Made by a program: the position numbers and the translations under genes. From Lachnospiraceae bacterium (GTDB lineage: Bacteria; Bacillota; Clostridia; Lachnospirales; Lachnospiraceae): a stretch of 64,000 nucleotides of DNA. The DNA lies in NCBI GenBank assembly GCA_910574865.1, contig CAJTDN010000006.1, positions 124,001 through 188,000 of the forward strand, in the 5' to 3' direction. Numbering within the stretch: position 1 is the stretch's first letter; each line of letters starts with the position of its first letter. Below are positions 32,305 to 41,100 of this stretch, in pieces. Below the pieces are notes generated by a model, which had not been told where the DNA came from, ran no database searches, and saw only the letters and a program-made list of their open reading frames with translations.

Positions 32305-33638
32305 AGCACGGTGGCGATGCCGGCGGCTAATAAATCGGAGATGGGCTGCGCCATCTGGATTCCGGCGAGGCCGAAAATTCGCGGCAGAACCAGAAGCAGC
32401 GGAATCAGGCACAGCCCCTGCCTGGCCGAGGCCAGAATCGAGGCATAGAGCGTCTTGCCCATGGTCTGCGTCATCATGTTGTTCATCACGGTCCAGCCGC
32501 TTAGGACGAACGGGACGCATAGGAGCCGCAGGGCGAAGGCGCCGATGCGAACGACCTCCGGGTCATCGCGAAACAAGCCGATTAACTGGTTGGAAAAAGC
32601 AAAGCCGCAAACGGCTAAAAAGGTGAGTACGACCGTGGAGATTTTGACGCAGAACCAGAACGCCTCTTTCACCCGGTCGTATTTTTTTGCGCCATAATTA
32701 AAGCCGCAAACAGGCTGGAAGCCTTGTCCGAATCCAATCAGGGAGGACATGGCGAACATGGAGACACGCCCGACGATGGACATGGCGGCGATTGCCGCGT
32801 CGCCGTACGGCCTGGCGGCAAGGTTTAAGACGAGCGTGCCGACGCTGCCCAGCCCCTGCCGGAATAGGGACGGCAGTCCGCCGCCGACGATTTCTGCCAG
32901 GCGTTCTTTGTCTAGCCGCACGTTTCGCACCCGGATGGGAATGCAGCCGGACACGTGCAGGATGACGAACAACAGCAGGAAACTGACGAACTGGCTGATG
33001 ACCGTCGCCGCGGCCGCGCCAGCGATGCCCATGTTCAGGCCAAAAATGAGGAGCGGGTCGAGCACGATGTTTAAAACGGCCCCGACCGTGATGCCAATCA
33101 TGGAAAACATCGCGCTACCCTGGAAGCGAATCTGGTTGTTCAGGACGAATTGTGCGCACATGAACGGCGCGCCAACCAGGATGATGCGCAGGTAATCCTT
33201 AGTATAAGGCAAAATGGTTTCGGTAGAGCCGAGAATTTTGGCCAGCGGCGTCAAAAAGGCAAGCCCCCATACCGTGACCAGGATGCCTAGGAACAACGAG
33301 GCGAAAAATCCGGTCGCGGCCAGTTCCCCGGCGGCTTTCGATTCCCTGGCGCCGAGCCTGCGGGAAATCGAATTGCCCGAGCCGTGCCCGCAGAAAAAGC
33401 CGAGCGCCTGGATGACGGCCATTACCGGGAAGACCACGCCGACCGCCGCCGTGGCGCTGGTGCCGATGCGCCCGACGAAGAACGTGTCGGCCATGTTGTA
33501 AAACGAGGTAATCAGCATGCTGATAATCGTGGGTATGGAAAGGCGGATGACGAGCCCGGGAACCGGGTCTTGCGTCATGTGTTGGAATTTGTCGGTGGAG
33601 GCGGTTTCTTGCGCGTCCTTGTCCTTGTTTTCGTTCAT
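32223..33638 (-). CDS. MATE family efflux transporter (MepA-like)
   Basis: 471 residues with twelve membrane segments. PVPGLVIRLSIPTIISMLIT, then FYNMADTFFVGRIGTSATAA is the MepA/NorM first repeat; the second includes GGGLPSLFRQGLGSVGTLVL. A short charged N-terminus precedes it. It differs strongly from the MATE at 28725, so it is not a recent duplicate. Its coding end runs 82 bases into the end of apeB on the other strand. AAAAACATG start context has a modest site. Confidence 0.9.
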   Translation of the reverse strand: MNENKDKDAQETASTDKFQHMTQDPVPGLVIRLSIPTIISMLITSFYNMADTFFVGRIGTSATAAVGVVFPVMAVIQALGFFCGHGSGNSISRRLGARESKAAGELAATGFFASLFLGILVTVWGLAFLTPLAKILGSTETILPYTKDYLRIILVGAPFMCAQFVLNNQIRFQGSAMFSMIGITVGAVLNIVLDPLLIFGLNMGIAGAAAATVISQFVSFLLLFVILHVSGCIPIRVRNVRLDKERLAEIVGGGLPSLFRQGLGSVGTLVLNLAARPYGDAAIAAMSIVGRVSMFAMSSLIGFGQGFQPVCGFNYGAKKYDRVKEAFWFCVKISTVVLTFLAVCGFAFSNQLIGLFRDDPEVVRIGAFALRLLCVPFVLSGWTVMNNMMTQTMGKTLYASILASARQGLCLIPLLLVLPRIFGLAGIQMAQPISDLLAAGIATVLYFAVMRELKEEEHSTTPYSGSSTDIS

Positions 33639-33755
33639 GTTTTTTTCACGTCCTTGCTTGTCTTTTTATCCGCGTTCTTATGCACGGCGGCATCACCGCG
33701 TGGTTCCGGTCGTGGGCGGCATCCGCGGCATTGCCCATAATGCGGCCCGCGGGGA

Positions 33756-33919
33756 GAAAAACGGTTACTGTTCACGGGGCTGTGCGCTCTGCCGCACGGC
33801 CACTGTTCGATAAAGTGGTGGTGCCAGTGGGCATCCAGCCCATTGCCAGAGGCAATTTTAAATGGCTGGATGCCGTTACAATCCACGGCCGGCTAGGCCG
33901 TGGATTGTAACGAAAAACG
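33756..33919. mobile_element. MITE copy A, 148 bp with 8-bp target duplication
   Basis: The element is 33764-33911. GTTACTGTTCACGG at one end and, inverted, GTTACAATCCACGG at the other form terminal repeats. GAAAAACG flanks it directly on both sides (33756-33763 and 33912-33919). Inside are stems GGCTGTGCG/CGCACGGCC and GGGCATCCAGCC/GGCTGGATGCC. Copy B at 41645-41792 has the same length and about 86% identity by my count (20 differences). It encodes nothing and needs a transposase in trans. Confidence 0.9.
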
Positions 33920-33926
33920 CCGGCCC

Positions 33927-34592
33927 TTACAAGTAAGAGCCGGTCCCATACGGAAAAGCCGCTATATTCAACAGTATTTTCACGATTGCCCACATGCCGT
34001 TCATCACTGCGGAATTTACCAACTCCAAGGGAACTCTTAGAATGCCGGTGTAGAGGCATATAAACAATATCGGCATGGCATACGGCCTGATTTTATAATA
34101 GATATATTTGGCTTTCGGCAACAATTCCAACAAGACGTTCGACCCGTCCAGCGGGGGTAGCGGAATCAGGTTGAAAGTCCCCAGTCCGATGTTGATGATT
34201 GCCAGATAATAAAACCAGATTCCGAAACCGCTTTGTGCCTTGTAAAAAATCCCATACAGTAACATGCCGATGAACGCCAGCAGGTAATTCATCATCGGTC
34301 CCGCCAGAGATACCAGGATTGTTCCTTTCTTTTTGTCCTTGTAATAGGACGTGTTAATCCGTACGGGCTTTGCCCATCCCATGCGGAACAATACCAGGCA
34401 CAAGGTACCCCAAAGGTCAAGATGGGTCAGCGGGTTCAGGGTCAGCCGTCCTTCCGTCTTCGGCGTGGGATCGCCTAATTTGTAAGAAACGTAGGCGTGT
34501 GCGAATTCATGGCAGGAAATTGCCAGAAGGATGGCCGGTACCGTATAAATGATGCTCTGTAAATAGTCCCATGTAAATAGATGACGTGACAT
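33927..34592 (-). CDS. Site-2 protease-like M50 metallopeptidase, rhomboid-size membrane type
   Basis: 221 residues, about five membrane helices. The zinc motif is SCHEFAHAYVSY (HExxH) in helix 1, and the third ligand is in FNLIPLPPLDGSN, as in the short bacterial M50B members such as YwhC/FwdA-like proteins. TEGRLTLNPLTHLDLWGTL is a further family hallmark. It cleaves membrane proteins within the bilayer; the substrate is unknown. AGGAAGATTCG precedes the start. A consensus promoter lies at 34699-34727. Confidence 0.9.
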   Translation of the reverse strand: MSRHLFTWDYLQSIIYTVPAILLAISCHEFAHAYVSYKLGDPTPKTEGRLTLNPLTHLDLWGTLCLVLFRMGWAKPVRINTSYYKDKKKGTILVSLAGPMMNYLLAFIGMLLYGIFYKAQSGFGIWFYYLAIINIGLGTFNLIPLPPLDGSNVLLELLPKAKYIYYKIRPYAMPILFICLYTGILRVPLELVNSAVMNGMWAIVKILLNIAAFPYGTGSYL

Positions 34593-34698
34593 CGAATCTT
34601 CCTTTCATAAGTGAATCCCAATATGCAAAAAATAATTCAAAAAAATTCGAAAACGGGCGTGTGTAACTGTTCGTACCCGTTTGGCTCTGCCTTCTGCT

Positions 34699-34776
34699 AT
34701 TATACCTTTTCTTTTCCCCGGTGTCAATAAATCATTGTAATGAGTGATTGACCATGGCGGCCGGACGTGGTAATAT
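34699..34776. promoter_or_regulatory. Divergent promoters for the M50 protease and the zinc-ribbon gene
   Basis: Minus strand: TTGACA (34722-34727), 17 bases, TATAAT (34699-34704). Plus strand: TTGACC (34748-34753), 17 bases, TAATAT (34771-34776). They account for the otherwise empty 34593-34882. Confidence 0.75.
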
Positions 34777-34882
34777 ACTTATATATGTGGCGAGCGACGC
34801 GGTTTTTGTGCGTATTTTCCGGGCGGACGACGAGATGCCGGGATGACACATAATAATCTATCTCAAGGGAGGAACGATAAGA

Positions 34883-35710
34883 ATGAAATGCGCGGCATGT
34901 GGAGCAGAGTTGGCGGAGGGCACGAAGTTTTGTACGCAGTGTGGGCATACGGTAGAGGGCGCGAGCGTGGTTGACCAGGGAGCGGGCTATGGTCAGGGAA
35001 CGAACTACCAGTCGGGAGCGGGCTACGGCCAGGGGACAGATTACCAGCAGGGAGCGGGCTACGGTCAGGGAACGAACTACCAGTCGGGAGCAGGCTACGG
35101 TCAGGGGACGGGTTACCAGCAGGGAGCGGGCTATGGCCAGGGGACGGGTTACCAGCAGGGAGCGGGCTACGGTCAGGGAACGAACTACCAGTCGGGAGCG
35201 GGCTACGGTCAGGGAACGAACTACCAGTCAGGGGCGGGCTACGGCCAGGGGACGGGTTACCAGCAGGGAGCGGGCTATGGCCAGGGAACGGGTTTTGATT
35301 ATGGCCAGGCGTACGTGAACGGCACGCCCGGGCCGATGACCAAGAAGGAGTTTTATAAATTGCCAAGGCTGAAGGACTGCAGGTCGGGTATTCTGGCAAG
35401 CGCGATTATTTGCTATTTCAGCGCGGGCGTCACGCTTCTGGCATCGTTTTTGTTGCAGGGTTACGTTAGCGCTTCTGTTTTGGACGGACTTTTGCTGCTG
35501 GGCTTGGGACTGTGGATGCAGATTGGAAAAAGCAGGGTGTGCGCGATTATCCTCACTTGTTATGGCGCCTTTAACATGATATACATGTTGATGTTGATGG
35601 GACAGATTCAAGGCTGGCTGATTCCGGTTGCCGGGATATCGGGTATCGTCTATACGTTCAAGTTTAACAAACTGTGGGATCGTTACATAAAGGAAGGCGT
35701 GCTTCCCTGA
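34883..35710 (+). CDS. Zinc-ribbon membrane protein with Gly-Tyr-Gln tandem repeats
   Basis: 275 residues in three parts. Residues 1-25 are a zinc ribbon, CAACGAELAEGTKFCTQCG. Residues 33-140 are nine 12-residue repeats of the form GAGYGQGTxYQx, low in complexity and free of charge apart from one Asp, like prion or phase-separating segments. Residues 160-275 hold three or four membrane helices (LASAIICYFSAGVTLLASFL, VLDGLLLLGLGLW). Zinc-ribbon plus membrane architecture is common in Lachnospiraceae; the function is unknown. AGGGAGGAACGATAAGA is the ribosome site. The repeat number probably varies between strains. Confidence 0.8.
   Translation: MKCAACGAELAEGTKFCTQCGHTVEGASVVDQGAGYGQGTNYQSGAGYGQGTDYQQGAGYGQGTNYQSGAGYGQGTGYQQGAGYGQGTGYQQGAGYGQGTNYQSGAGYGQGTNYQSGAGYGQGTGYQQGAGYGQGTGFDYGQAYVNGTPGPMTKKEFYKLPRLKDCRSGILASAIICYFSAGVTLLASFLLQGYVSASVLDGLLLLGLGLWMQIGKSRVCAIILTCYGAFNMIYMLMLMGQIQGWLIPVAGISGIVYTFKFNKLWDRYIKEGVLP
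34979..35302 (+). repeat. 36-bp in-frame minisatellite, nine units
   Basis: Units encode GAGYGQGTNYQS, GAGYGQGTGYQQ and variants. The DNA is open in several frames because the unit length is a multiple of three and has no stops in them, which explains spurious antisense ORFs here. Confidence 0.9.
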
Positions 35711-35768
35711 AGGAAGGCCATAAGGCGTGGCACATTAAAGGAAGGTTCACCTATACGTTTGTAAAGCG

Positions 35769-35814
35769 ACGTCCGCAAAGTCAAGGGAATGTTTTTGACT
35801 TTGCGGACGTTTTG
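35769..35814 (+). terminator. Strong intrinsic terminator
   Basis: ACGTCCGCAAAGTCA and TGACTTTGCGGACGT form a perfect 15-bp stem followed by TTTT. Confidence 0.9.
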
Positions 35815-35830
35815 TGTTATTCTAGGATAG

Positions 35831-35899
35831 GATGATGATACCAGGGTCAAAAGGTCATGCATGACATGCTTGCATGTCAATACATGGCTTTGATACCCA
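35831..35899 (+). repeat. GATACCAGGGTCAAAAGG palindrome family, copy 1
   Basis: GATGATACCAGGGTCAAAAG, CATGACATGC, then TTGCATGTCAATACATGG and CTTTGATACCC form a long imperfect hairpin with the apex CATGCTTGCATG. Related copies lie at 57707-57770 and 60384-60449. Confidence 0.65.
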
Positions 35900-35957
35900 C
35901 GGATTGATTCGTGACGAAGGATGGACAAGGTGGAGTTTTGATAAGGAGGAAGGCATC

Positions 35958-37367
35958 ATGGGCGGTTTTTTTGGCGTGGCGTCAAAGAAGAATTGTACGT
36001 TGGAATTATTTTACGGGGTAGACTACCATTCCCATCTGGGAACGAGGCGCGGCGGCATGGCGATGTACGGGAAGCAGGGATTCCAGAGGGCGATTCACAA
36101 TATTGAGAATTCGCCGTTCCGCACGAAGTTTGAGAAGGACGTGGAGGAATTGGAAGGACACCTGGGCATCGGCTGTATTTCCGACTATGAGCCGCAGCCG
36201 CTGCTGATTCAGTCGCACCTGGGGAGCTTTGCGATTACGACGGTCGGCAAGATTAACAACTTGGACGAGCTTCGCGAAAAGGTGTATGACGAGGGGCGTT
36301 CCCACTTCCAGGAGATGAGTGGCGGCCAGATTAACGCGACGGAGCTTGTGGCAGCCTTGATTTGCAAGTCGGACTCTATCGTAAACGGTATGCGTTACGT
36401 GCAGGGGCTGGTGGACGGTTCGATGACCATGCTCGTGATGACCAAGGACGGCATTTACGCGGCCCGGGACAAGTACGGGCGTACGCCGGTCGTGCTTGGA
36501 AGGCGCGAGGACGGGTACTGCGTGGCGTTTGAGAGTTTTTCGTATTTGAATTTGGGGTACGAGTCATATAAGGAACTGGGGCCGGCAGAAATTGACTTCA
36601 TTACCGCCGGGAACGTGGAAATGGTCAGCCCGCCGGGGGACGAGATGAAGATTTGTTCGTTCTTGTGGGTATATTACGGATATCCGACGGCTTGTTACGA
36701 GGGTGTCAACGTCGAGGAAATGCGCTACAAGTGCGGGAGCATGTTGGCGAAGCGCGACGGGGACGGCGTGCATCCCGATATCGTGGCAGGGGTTCCGGAT
36801 TCGGGCATCGCCCATGCCATCGGTTATGCCAACGAGTCGGGGATTCCTTACGCGCGGCCGTTCATCAAGTATACGCCGACGTGGCCGCGTTCTTTCATGC
36901 CGACCAACCAGAGCCAGCGCGACTTGATTGCCAAAATGAAGCTGATTCCCGTGCAGGCCCTGATTGAGGACAAGAAGCTGCTTTTGATTGACGATTCTAT
37001 CGTGCGCGGGACGCAGCTGCGTGAAACGACCGAATTTTTGTACCAGAGCGGCGCAAAGGAAGTGCACGTGCGTCCGGCCTGCCCGCCATTGTTGTTCGGC
37101 TGCAAATACTTGAACTTTTCCCGCTCCAAGTCGGACTTGGACTTGATCACGCGGCGCATCATCGCGGAATGGGAGGGTGACGCGACGCAGGAGGTTTTGG
37201 AGGAATATGCGGATCCGACCAGCGAGAAATATGAAAGACTGGTGGAAGAAATCCGAAGACGCCAGAACTTCACCAGCCTGCGCTTCCACCGGCTTGACGA
37301 CATGCTTGAGGCCATCGGGCTGGAGCCGTGCAAAGTGTGCACGTACTGCTTTAACGGGAAGAAATGA
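35958..37367 (+). CDS. Amidophosphoribosyltransferase-like protein lacking the N-terminal cysteine
   Basis: 469 residues with the full PurF layout: a class II glutaminase fold (YHSHLGTRRGGMAMYGKQGF, then RDKYGRTPVVLGRREDGYCV) and a phosphoribosyltransferase domain with PRPP loop LLLIDDSIVRGTQLRE and VAGVPDSGIAHAIGYANESG. In true PurF residue 1 after Met is the catalytic Cys; here the protein begins MGGFFGVASKKNC, so no N-terminal nucleophile can form. The glutaminase half should be inactive unless ammonia is used. It may be a second, specialised enzyme in this lineage. ATG at 35958 follows AAGGAGGAAGGC; the frame is open further upstream into the palindrome. Confidence 0.85.
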   Translation: MGGFFGVASKKNCTLELFYGVDYHSHLGTRRGGMAMYGKQGFQRAIHNIENSPFRTKFEKDVEELEGHLGIGCISDYEPQPLLIQSHLGSFAITTVGKINNLDELREKVYDEGRSHFQEMSGGQINATELVAALICKSDSIVNGMRYVQGLVDGSMTMLVMTKDGIYAARDKYGRTPVVLGRREDGYCVAFESFSYLNLGYESYKELGPAEIDFITAGNVEMVSPPGDEMKICSFLWVYYGYPTACYEGVNVEEMRYKCGSMLAKRDGDGVHPDIVAGVPDSGIAHAIGYANESGIPYARPFIKYTPTWPRSFMPTNQSQRDLIAKMKLIPVQALIEDKKLLLIDDSIVRGTQLRETTEFLYQSGAKEVHVRPACPPLLFGCKYLNFSRSKSDLDLITRRIIAEWEGDATQEVLEEYADPTSEKYERLVEEIRRRQNFTSLRFHRLDDMLEAIGLEPCKVCTYCFNGKK

Positions 37368-37390
37368 CAGAATATTTGTAATAGTCCAAT

Positions 37391-37412
37391 CAAGTCTGGA
37401 AAAACAGACTTG
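37391..37412 (+). terminator. Hairpin after the PurF-like gene
   Basis: CAAGTCTG and CAGACTTG enclose GAAAAA 20 bases after the stop. There is no T-run, so termination is doubtful. A TTGCGC, 17 bases, TATGGT promoter-like pair follows. Confidence 0.4.
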
Positions 37413-37505
37413 CGCATATGTTACATATGTGCTATGGTCTATGTGGAACAAAAATTTCAATATAAAATGGAAGGGAAAAATATGCGTTTGAAGGATTGAG
37501 CATTT

Positions 37506-37769
37506 TTGGGTAATTATGAGTTTTTCACTGGCAAGCTGCAATTATTAGCGACAAATAATTTGCCACCCGGGAAATGGAGTTGTGCAGGAAAAAATGATTT
37601 TGGCATTTTGAAAAATTACTTGCATTTTACATTCGAAAAATTATGGAAAGAGAGAGAAAAGGTTTCTGATGAAGATAAACCAAAGTATATTTATGAGGAT
37701 GCCAAAATAGTGTGCTTCAATACTGGGTTATACGATAAAACATGGCAACTATTATATTTTACTGCATAA
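37506..37769 (+). pseudogene. DUF3825-like protein fragment
   Basis: An 87-codon AT-rich frame. NDFGILKNYLHFTFEKLWKE and IVCFNTGLYDKTWQLLYF match the start of DUF3825 proteins (ILxNYLxxTFxRL and FNTGL). Family members are much longer, and the frame stops soon after FNTGLYDKTW, so the C-terminal part is missing. The start is TTG at 37506 or uncertain. It sits in an 820-base non-core gap with the group II intron remnant. Confidence 0.5.
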
Positions 37770-37844
37770 AAAATCCGATTGAGGGATTTCAGCAGTGGCG
37801 GGTAAGTTTGTATTTTGATAATTGTTGAATGGCGTTACGTTTTT

Positions 37845-37872
37845 GGGCAATAGTCTGACAAGACTATTGCCC
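37845..37872 (+). terminator. Terminator hairpin that served as group II intron target
   Basis: GGGCAATAGTC and GACTATTGCCC form a perfect 11-bp stem followed by TTGTTT, then the intron 5' end GTGCGC. Class C introns insert directly after such terminators. Confidence 0.75.
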
Positions 37873-37878
37873 TTGTTT

Positions 37879-38159
37879 GTGCGCTTGGCGGTGCACGTTT
37901 CCAACGGGTGAAATTCCCGAATCCGCCCGGTAGTGGGAAGGATATCAGCAGAGGCCATAGTAGCTGAAAAGTGAAGGGCCGAAACTCTTGGAAGCGATAC
38001 TGCACAAGGCGATGACAAAAGAAAGACTGATAAACAGTGGCGTTTATGATTTAGCCACAGCCTACCAGTCTGTACACGTCAACTACTGAAACCGCCCAGT
38101 GCCGAACGGTTTGCTGGGCGGTGTGAGAGGACGGGGGTTAATCCCCCCTCCTACTCTAT
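37879..38159 (+). mobile_element. Group II intron (class C-like) remnant without its reverse transcriptase
   Basis: The 5' end GTGCGCTTGGCGGTGCACG with AACGGGTGAAATTCCCGAAT is a bacterial group II intron start. The 3' end ACCGCCCAGTGCCGAACGG, then GGTGTGAGAGGACGGGGGTT and AATCCCCCCTCCTACTCTAT is typical domain V-VI sequence. The two parts are separated by only about 150 bases, so the intron-encoded protein and most of domain IV are deleted. It lies directly behind a terminator stem, the usual class C site. Confidence 0.8.
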
Positions 38160-38189
38160 AAATCGTTCATCAATCCGGCTCTTGCGCCT

Positions 38190-41100
38190 TTATAATGATG
38201 TATCTTGTAGTTTTATAATGATTGTCTTGTATTTTTCATAATATTTTTTCTGGACATTTTCCCCGCAAAGGCTGCACAGGTTTGCCTCGCCGTCCTTTAC
38301 TTCCAGGTCAAAATCCCCGGCCGGGGCCAGGAGGCTGCAGATGTCGCCTGCGTCCGTCCATAACCCGTCGGCATCAAGGCGGGCCGTCCGGCTTAAGGGG
38401 CGCGTGACATAGTCATGGACATAAGAGGGCGAATCCGCGGTAACGGAAATGACATGCCATTGCGGCCGTTCCTTCAAATGCTTATCATAAAAGGCCTTTA
38501 TCGCGAGCATCGTTTCTGGTTTTTCGCCATACTCCCCTTGCGTGTTGCCATAAAGAAATACCAGGGCGTCCACGTCGTTCAATGCCTCAAAGGTGCGGAG
38601 CGATTGCTTGAAGGCGATGTTTATGCAGTCCATCCCGTGCCCGCCGAAAAGCGCGATGGGAGGAACGGAAGGGTTGACCGCGTTGACCGGGGAGGCGTCA
38701 TAAGCTTCCTGCAGCTTTTGGTTGTACAAGGCGTTGTCGGGCTGGCAGCCGTTGTCCAGGTATTCGCGGAGCACGCCAAGCCCCTTGCCCTCCCCGGCGA
38801 AGGCAATCACTTCGGAGCTGGGGGAGAATGCCCCGTCAGTCATCGCTATCCGTTCCTTGCGTATGTCCGGGTGGTTTTCAAATTCCTCGGCAATGTCCTT
38901 TCCCATGTCCAGAAGGCTTGACCAGGCGAACCCGGCCACGCAGGCCTGGACGCGGCTGGAAAACGTTTTGTTTTTGCCGACGTGGCCTTCCAGACCCGGA
39001 TTGTCACCGGTCAGCCCGAGCATCAGGGACGTGTTGCCGCCAAGGGAGAAGCCGTAGGTGGCAAATTTTTCAGGATTTATCCCGAACCTTCCGGCATTCG
39101 CGCGCAGATAACGGATTGCCCCTTTGGCATCATTGATATAATCAGGAAATCTGTTTGGCGGGTAATTCCGGATGTCTATGGCGGCGATGGCGTAATCATT
39201 TTCATACAGCAGCTTTACTTGCGGCGGGAGCGAGCAGTAGGGGGTGCCATACCCGTGGATGTATATGATGCAAGGACTGTCGCCCGTCTTGTCGTTTTTG
39301 AACACGTCCAGATAAAGGTTCTTTTTTCCCGGGACGAATAACGTGTACTCCCTCGACGCTACGGGCTCGGTGGAAACGAGCTGTCGCCGGAACGTCGGGA
39401 AAGGATGGGGGTCGCCAGACGGAACCTGGGTGGACGGCAGGTGTGGCACGCTTCGCGGCATGTCAAAGGGGATAAATTCCGTGCGTTCCTTACCAAGGAA
39501 AACCGTGTTTCCATCCACTTCAAACGTGTTGTCGTTTGGATATCTGTGCCATGTCCCCCCGCCGTTTAAGTAGCAGTTTCGGTTAAAAACATATAAAGTC
39601 GCCGGTTTCCCGCTCTCCGGCAGCGTTCCGACGTACGTGTTGTATTCCGGTTCGAGGAACGGGACGCTTATGTTCGAGGCGTGCTCGCCACCGGTGTACA
39701 AGGTGAGGGTGGGAAGTCCGTCCCGGTACATGTAGTGCTGGAAGGCGGCGTTGTTCGCGCATGTGACCGTGATTCTCAGCCTGCTCTTCGGTTGGAAATG
39801 ATAGGCAATCGGGTCGATGGCAAATTTCAGCAGGGTAGGCGCGCCAAGCCCCTCGTCCAGACATTTCTCCACGTCACAAGTCATGCTCGTGTGCCAGGTG
39901 GCACCCATCCGTTCCCAGGCCGGGTTTGGGGCGAAGGTACGGTGCGAGGCCCTCATCACGCCGTCCTTGATGTAACGTGACGTCCCATCCGGGCGTACCT
40001 CTTCCGCGTAGACGATGAGGTCGACGTCCTTCGCGGTGCAGGAAATCCAGAGCTCGACGGAGATGCAGCCGGCCATTTCGTTGTCATATGCGGCGAAAAG
40101 CGGGGCGGAAGTAAACGTGAGCCCCTTTTGGTCAACGTCCTCGTTCATGTCCCCGTCCCAGAGCAATTCGGAGCGGTTATAGTGGCTTTTCGTGTCCGCG
40201 CCTTTAAAGACACGGATATCGTCCCGGACCTTGTAGTCCACGAAAGAAGCGTCCGGCTTTTCCAATGTCAAAGAGCCGTCATTGACGGAAGCGCAAGTCC
40301 CGGAAGGGCGGTTGTCGAAATATAATGTCGTGCGCACCTCGTTTTCCGGCGGCCAGCTTTCGGAAAACCGCCATTCTTTGCCGGGCGTCGCATGGAACAT
40401 ATAATAGGAAACGGGCGGCATTTCGGTAAAACCGTTATCCATGCCTTTAAGGGAACTGTCATACCACGTCCTATAAGCGTTGACCAGGTCAAGCGTCCCG
40501 TTTGCAAAGGCGGAACGGCACACGCAGCCCCCCCCGTGTGTCCACGGGCCGAGGCAGACGCTCCCGCCAAAATCGAGAAACTGGGCGAGCTGCCCGAGCG
40601 TGCCGGATTCAAGCTGGCCGATAAACTGGTGCTGCCGCACTTCTTTCCGCCCAAAGAACTCGTCCAACTTCCCATAGGGCGGTATTGTCATGAAAACCGG
40701 CTCGCTGCCGTAATTGGGATGGGCCGAATCGCGGTTCAGGTTTGGGATCAGCAGCGTGTCAAAAAAGTCCTTGTTGTTGTCATATTGGCATTCCGTGAAC
40801 GCCTTGTACGCCATGGAACCGTCCTTGTCCGCGTCCACCGGGGTCACGGTCTTGAGGAATTCCTCCTTGGTCATCTTGTGGTCGAAGGTCCCCATGCGAA
40901 AATCCGGGATGGCGGACACGCCGTTCGGGTAATTCTGGTAATAAAAATCGGAAACGGCGACGACCGGCGTAATCGCTGACAAATGCCGCGGATTGAGGGC
41001 CGCCGTGCATAGCTGGATATACGCCCGGTTCGAGCAGCCGAGCAGGCCGATTTTTTTCGAGCACCAGTCTTGCGAATATACCCAGTCAATCACGGAAATG

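Noticed and set aside
34979-35302. Regular 36-bp repeats that could suggest a CRISPR array
   Set aside because: Units abut without unique spacers and encode in-frame repeats in a gene with a zinc ribbon and membrane helices. No cas genes are present.
34863-35611. Long ORFs in other frames and on the minus strand across the zinc-ribbon gene
   Set aside because: They arise because the 36-bp repeat has no stops in several frames. None has a ribosome site or domain.
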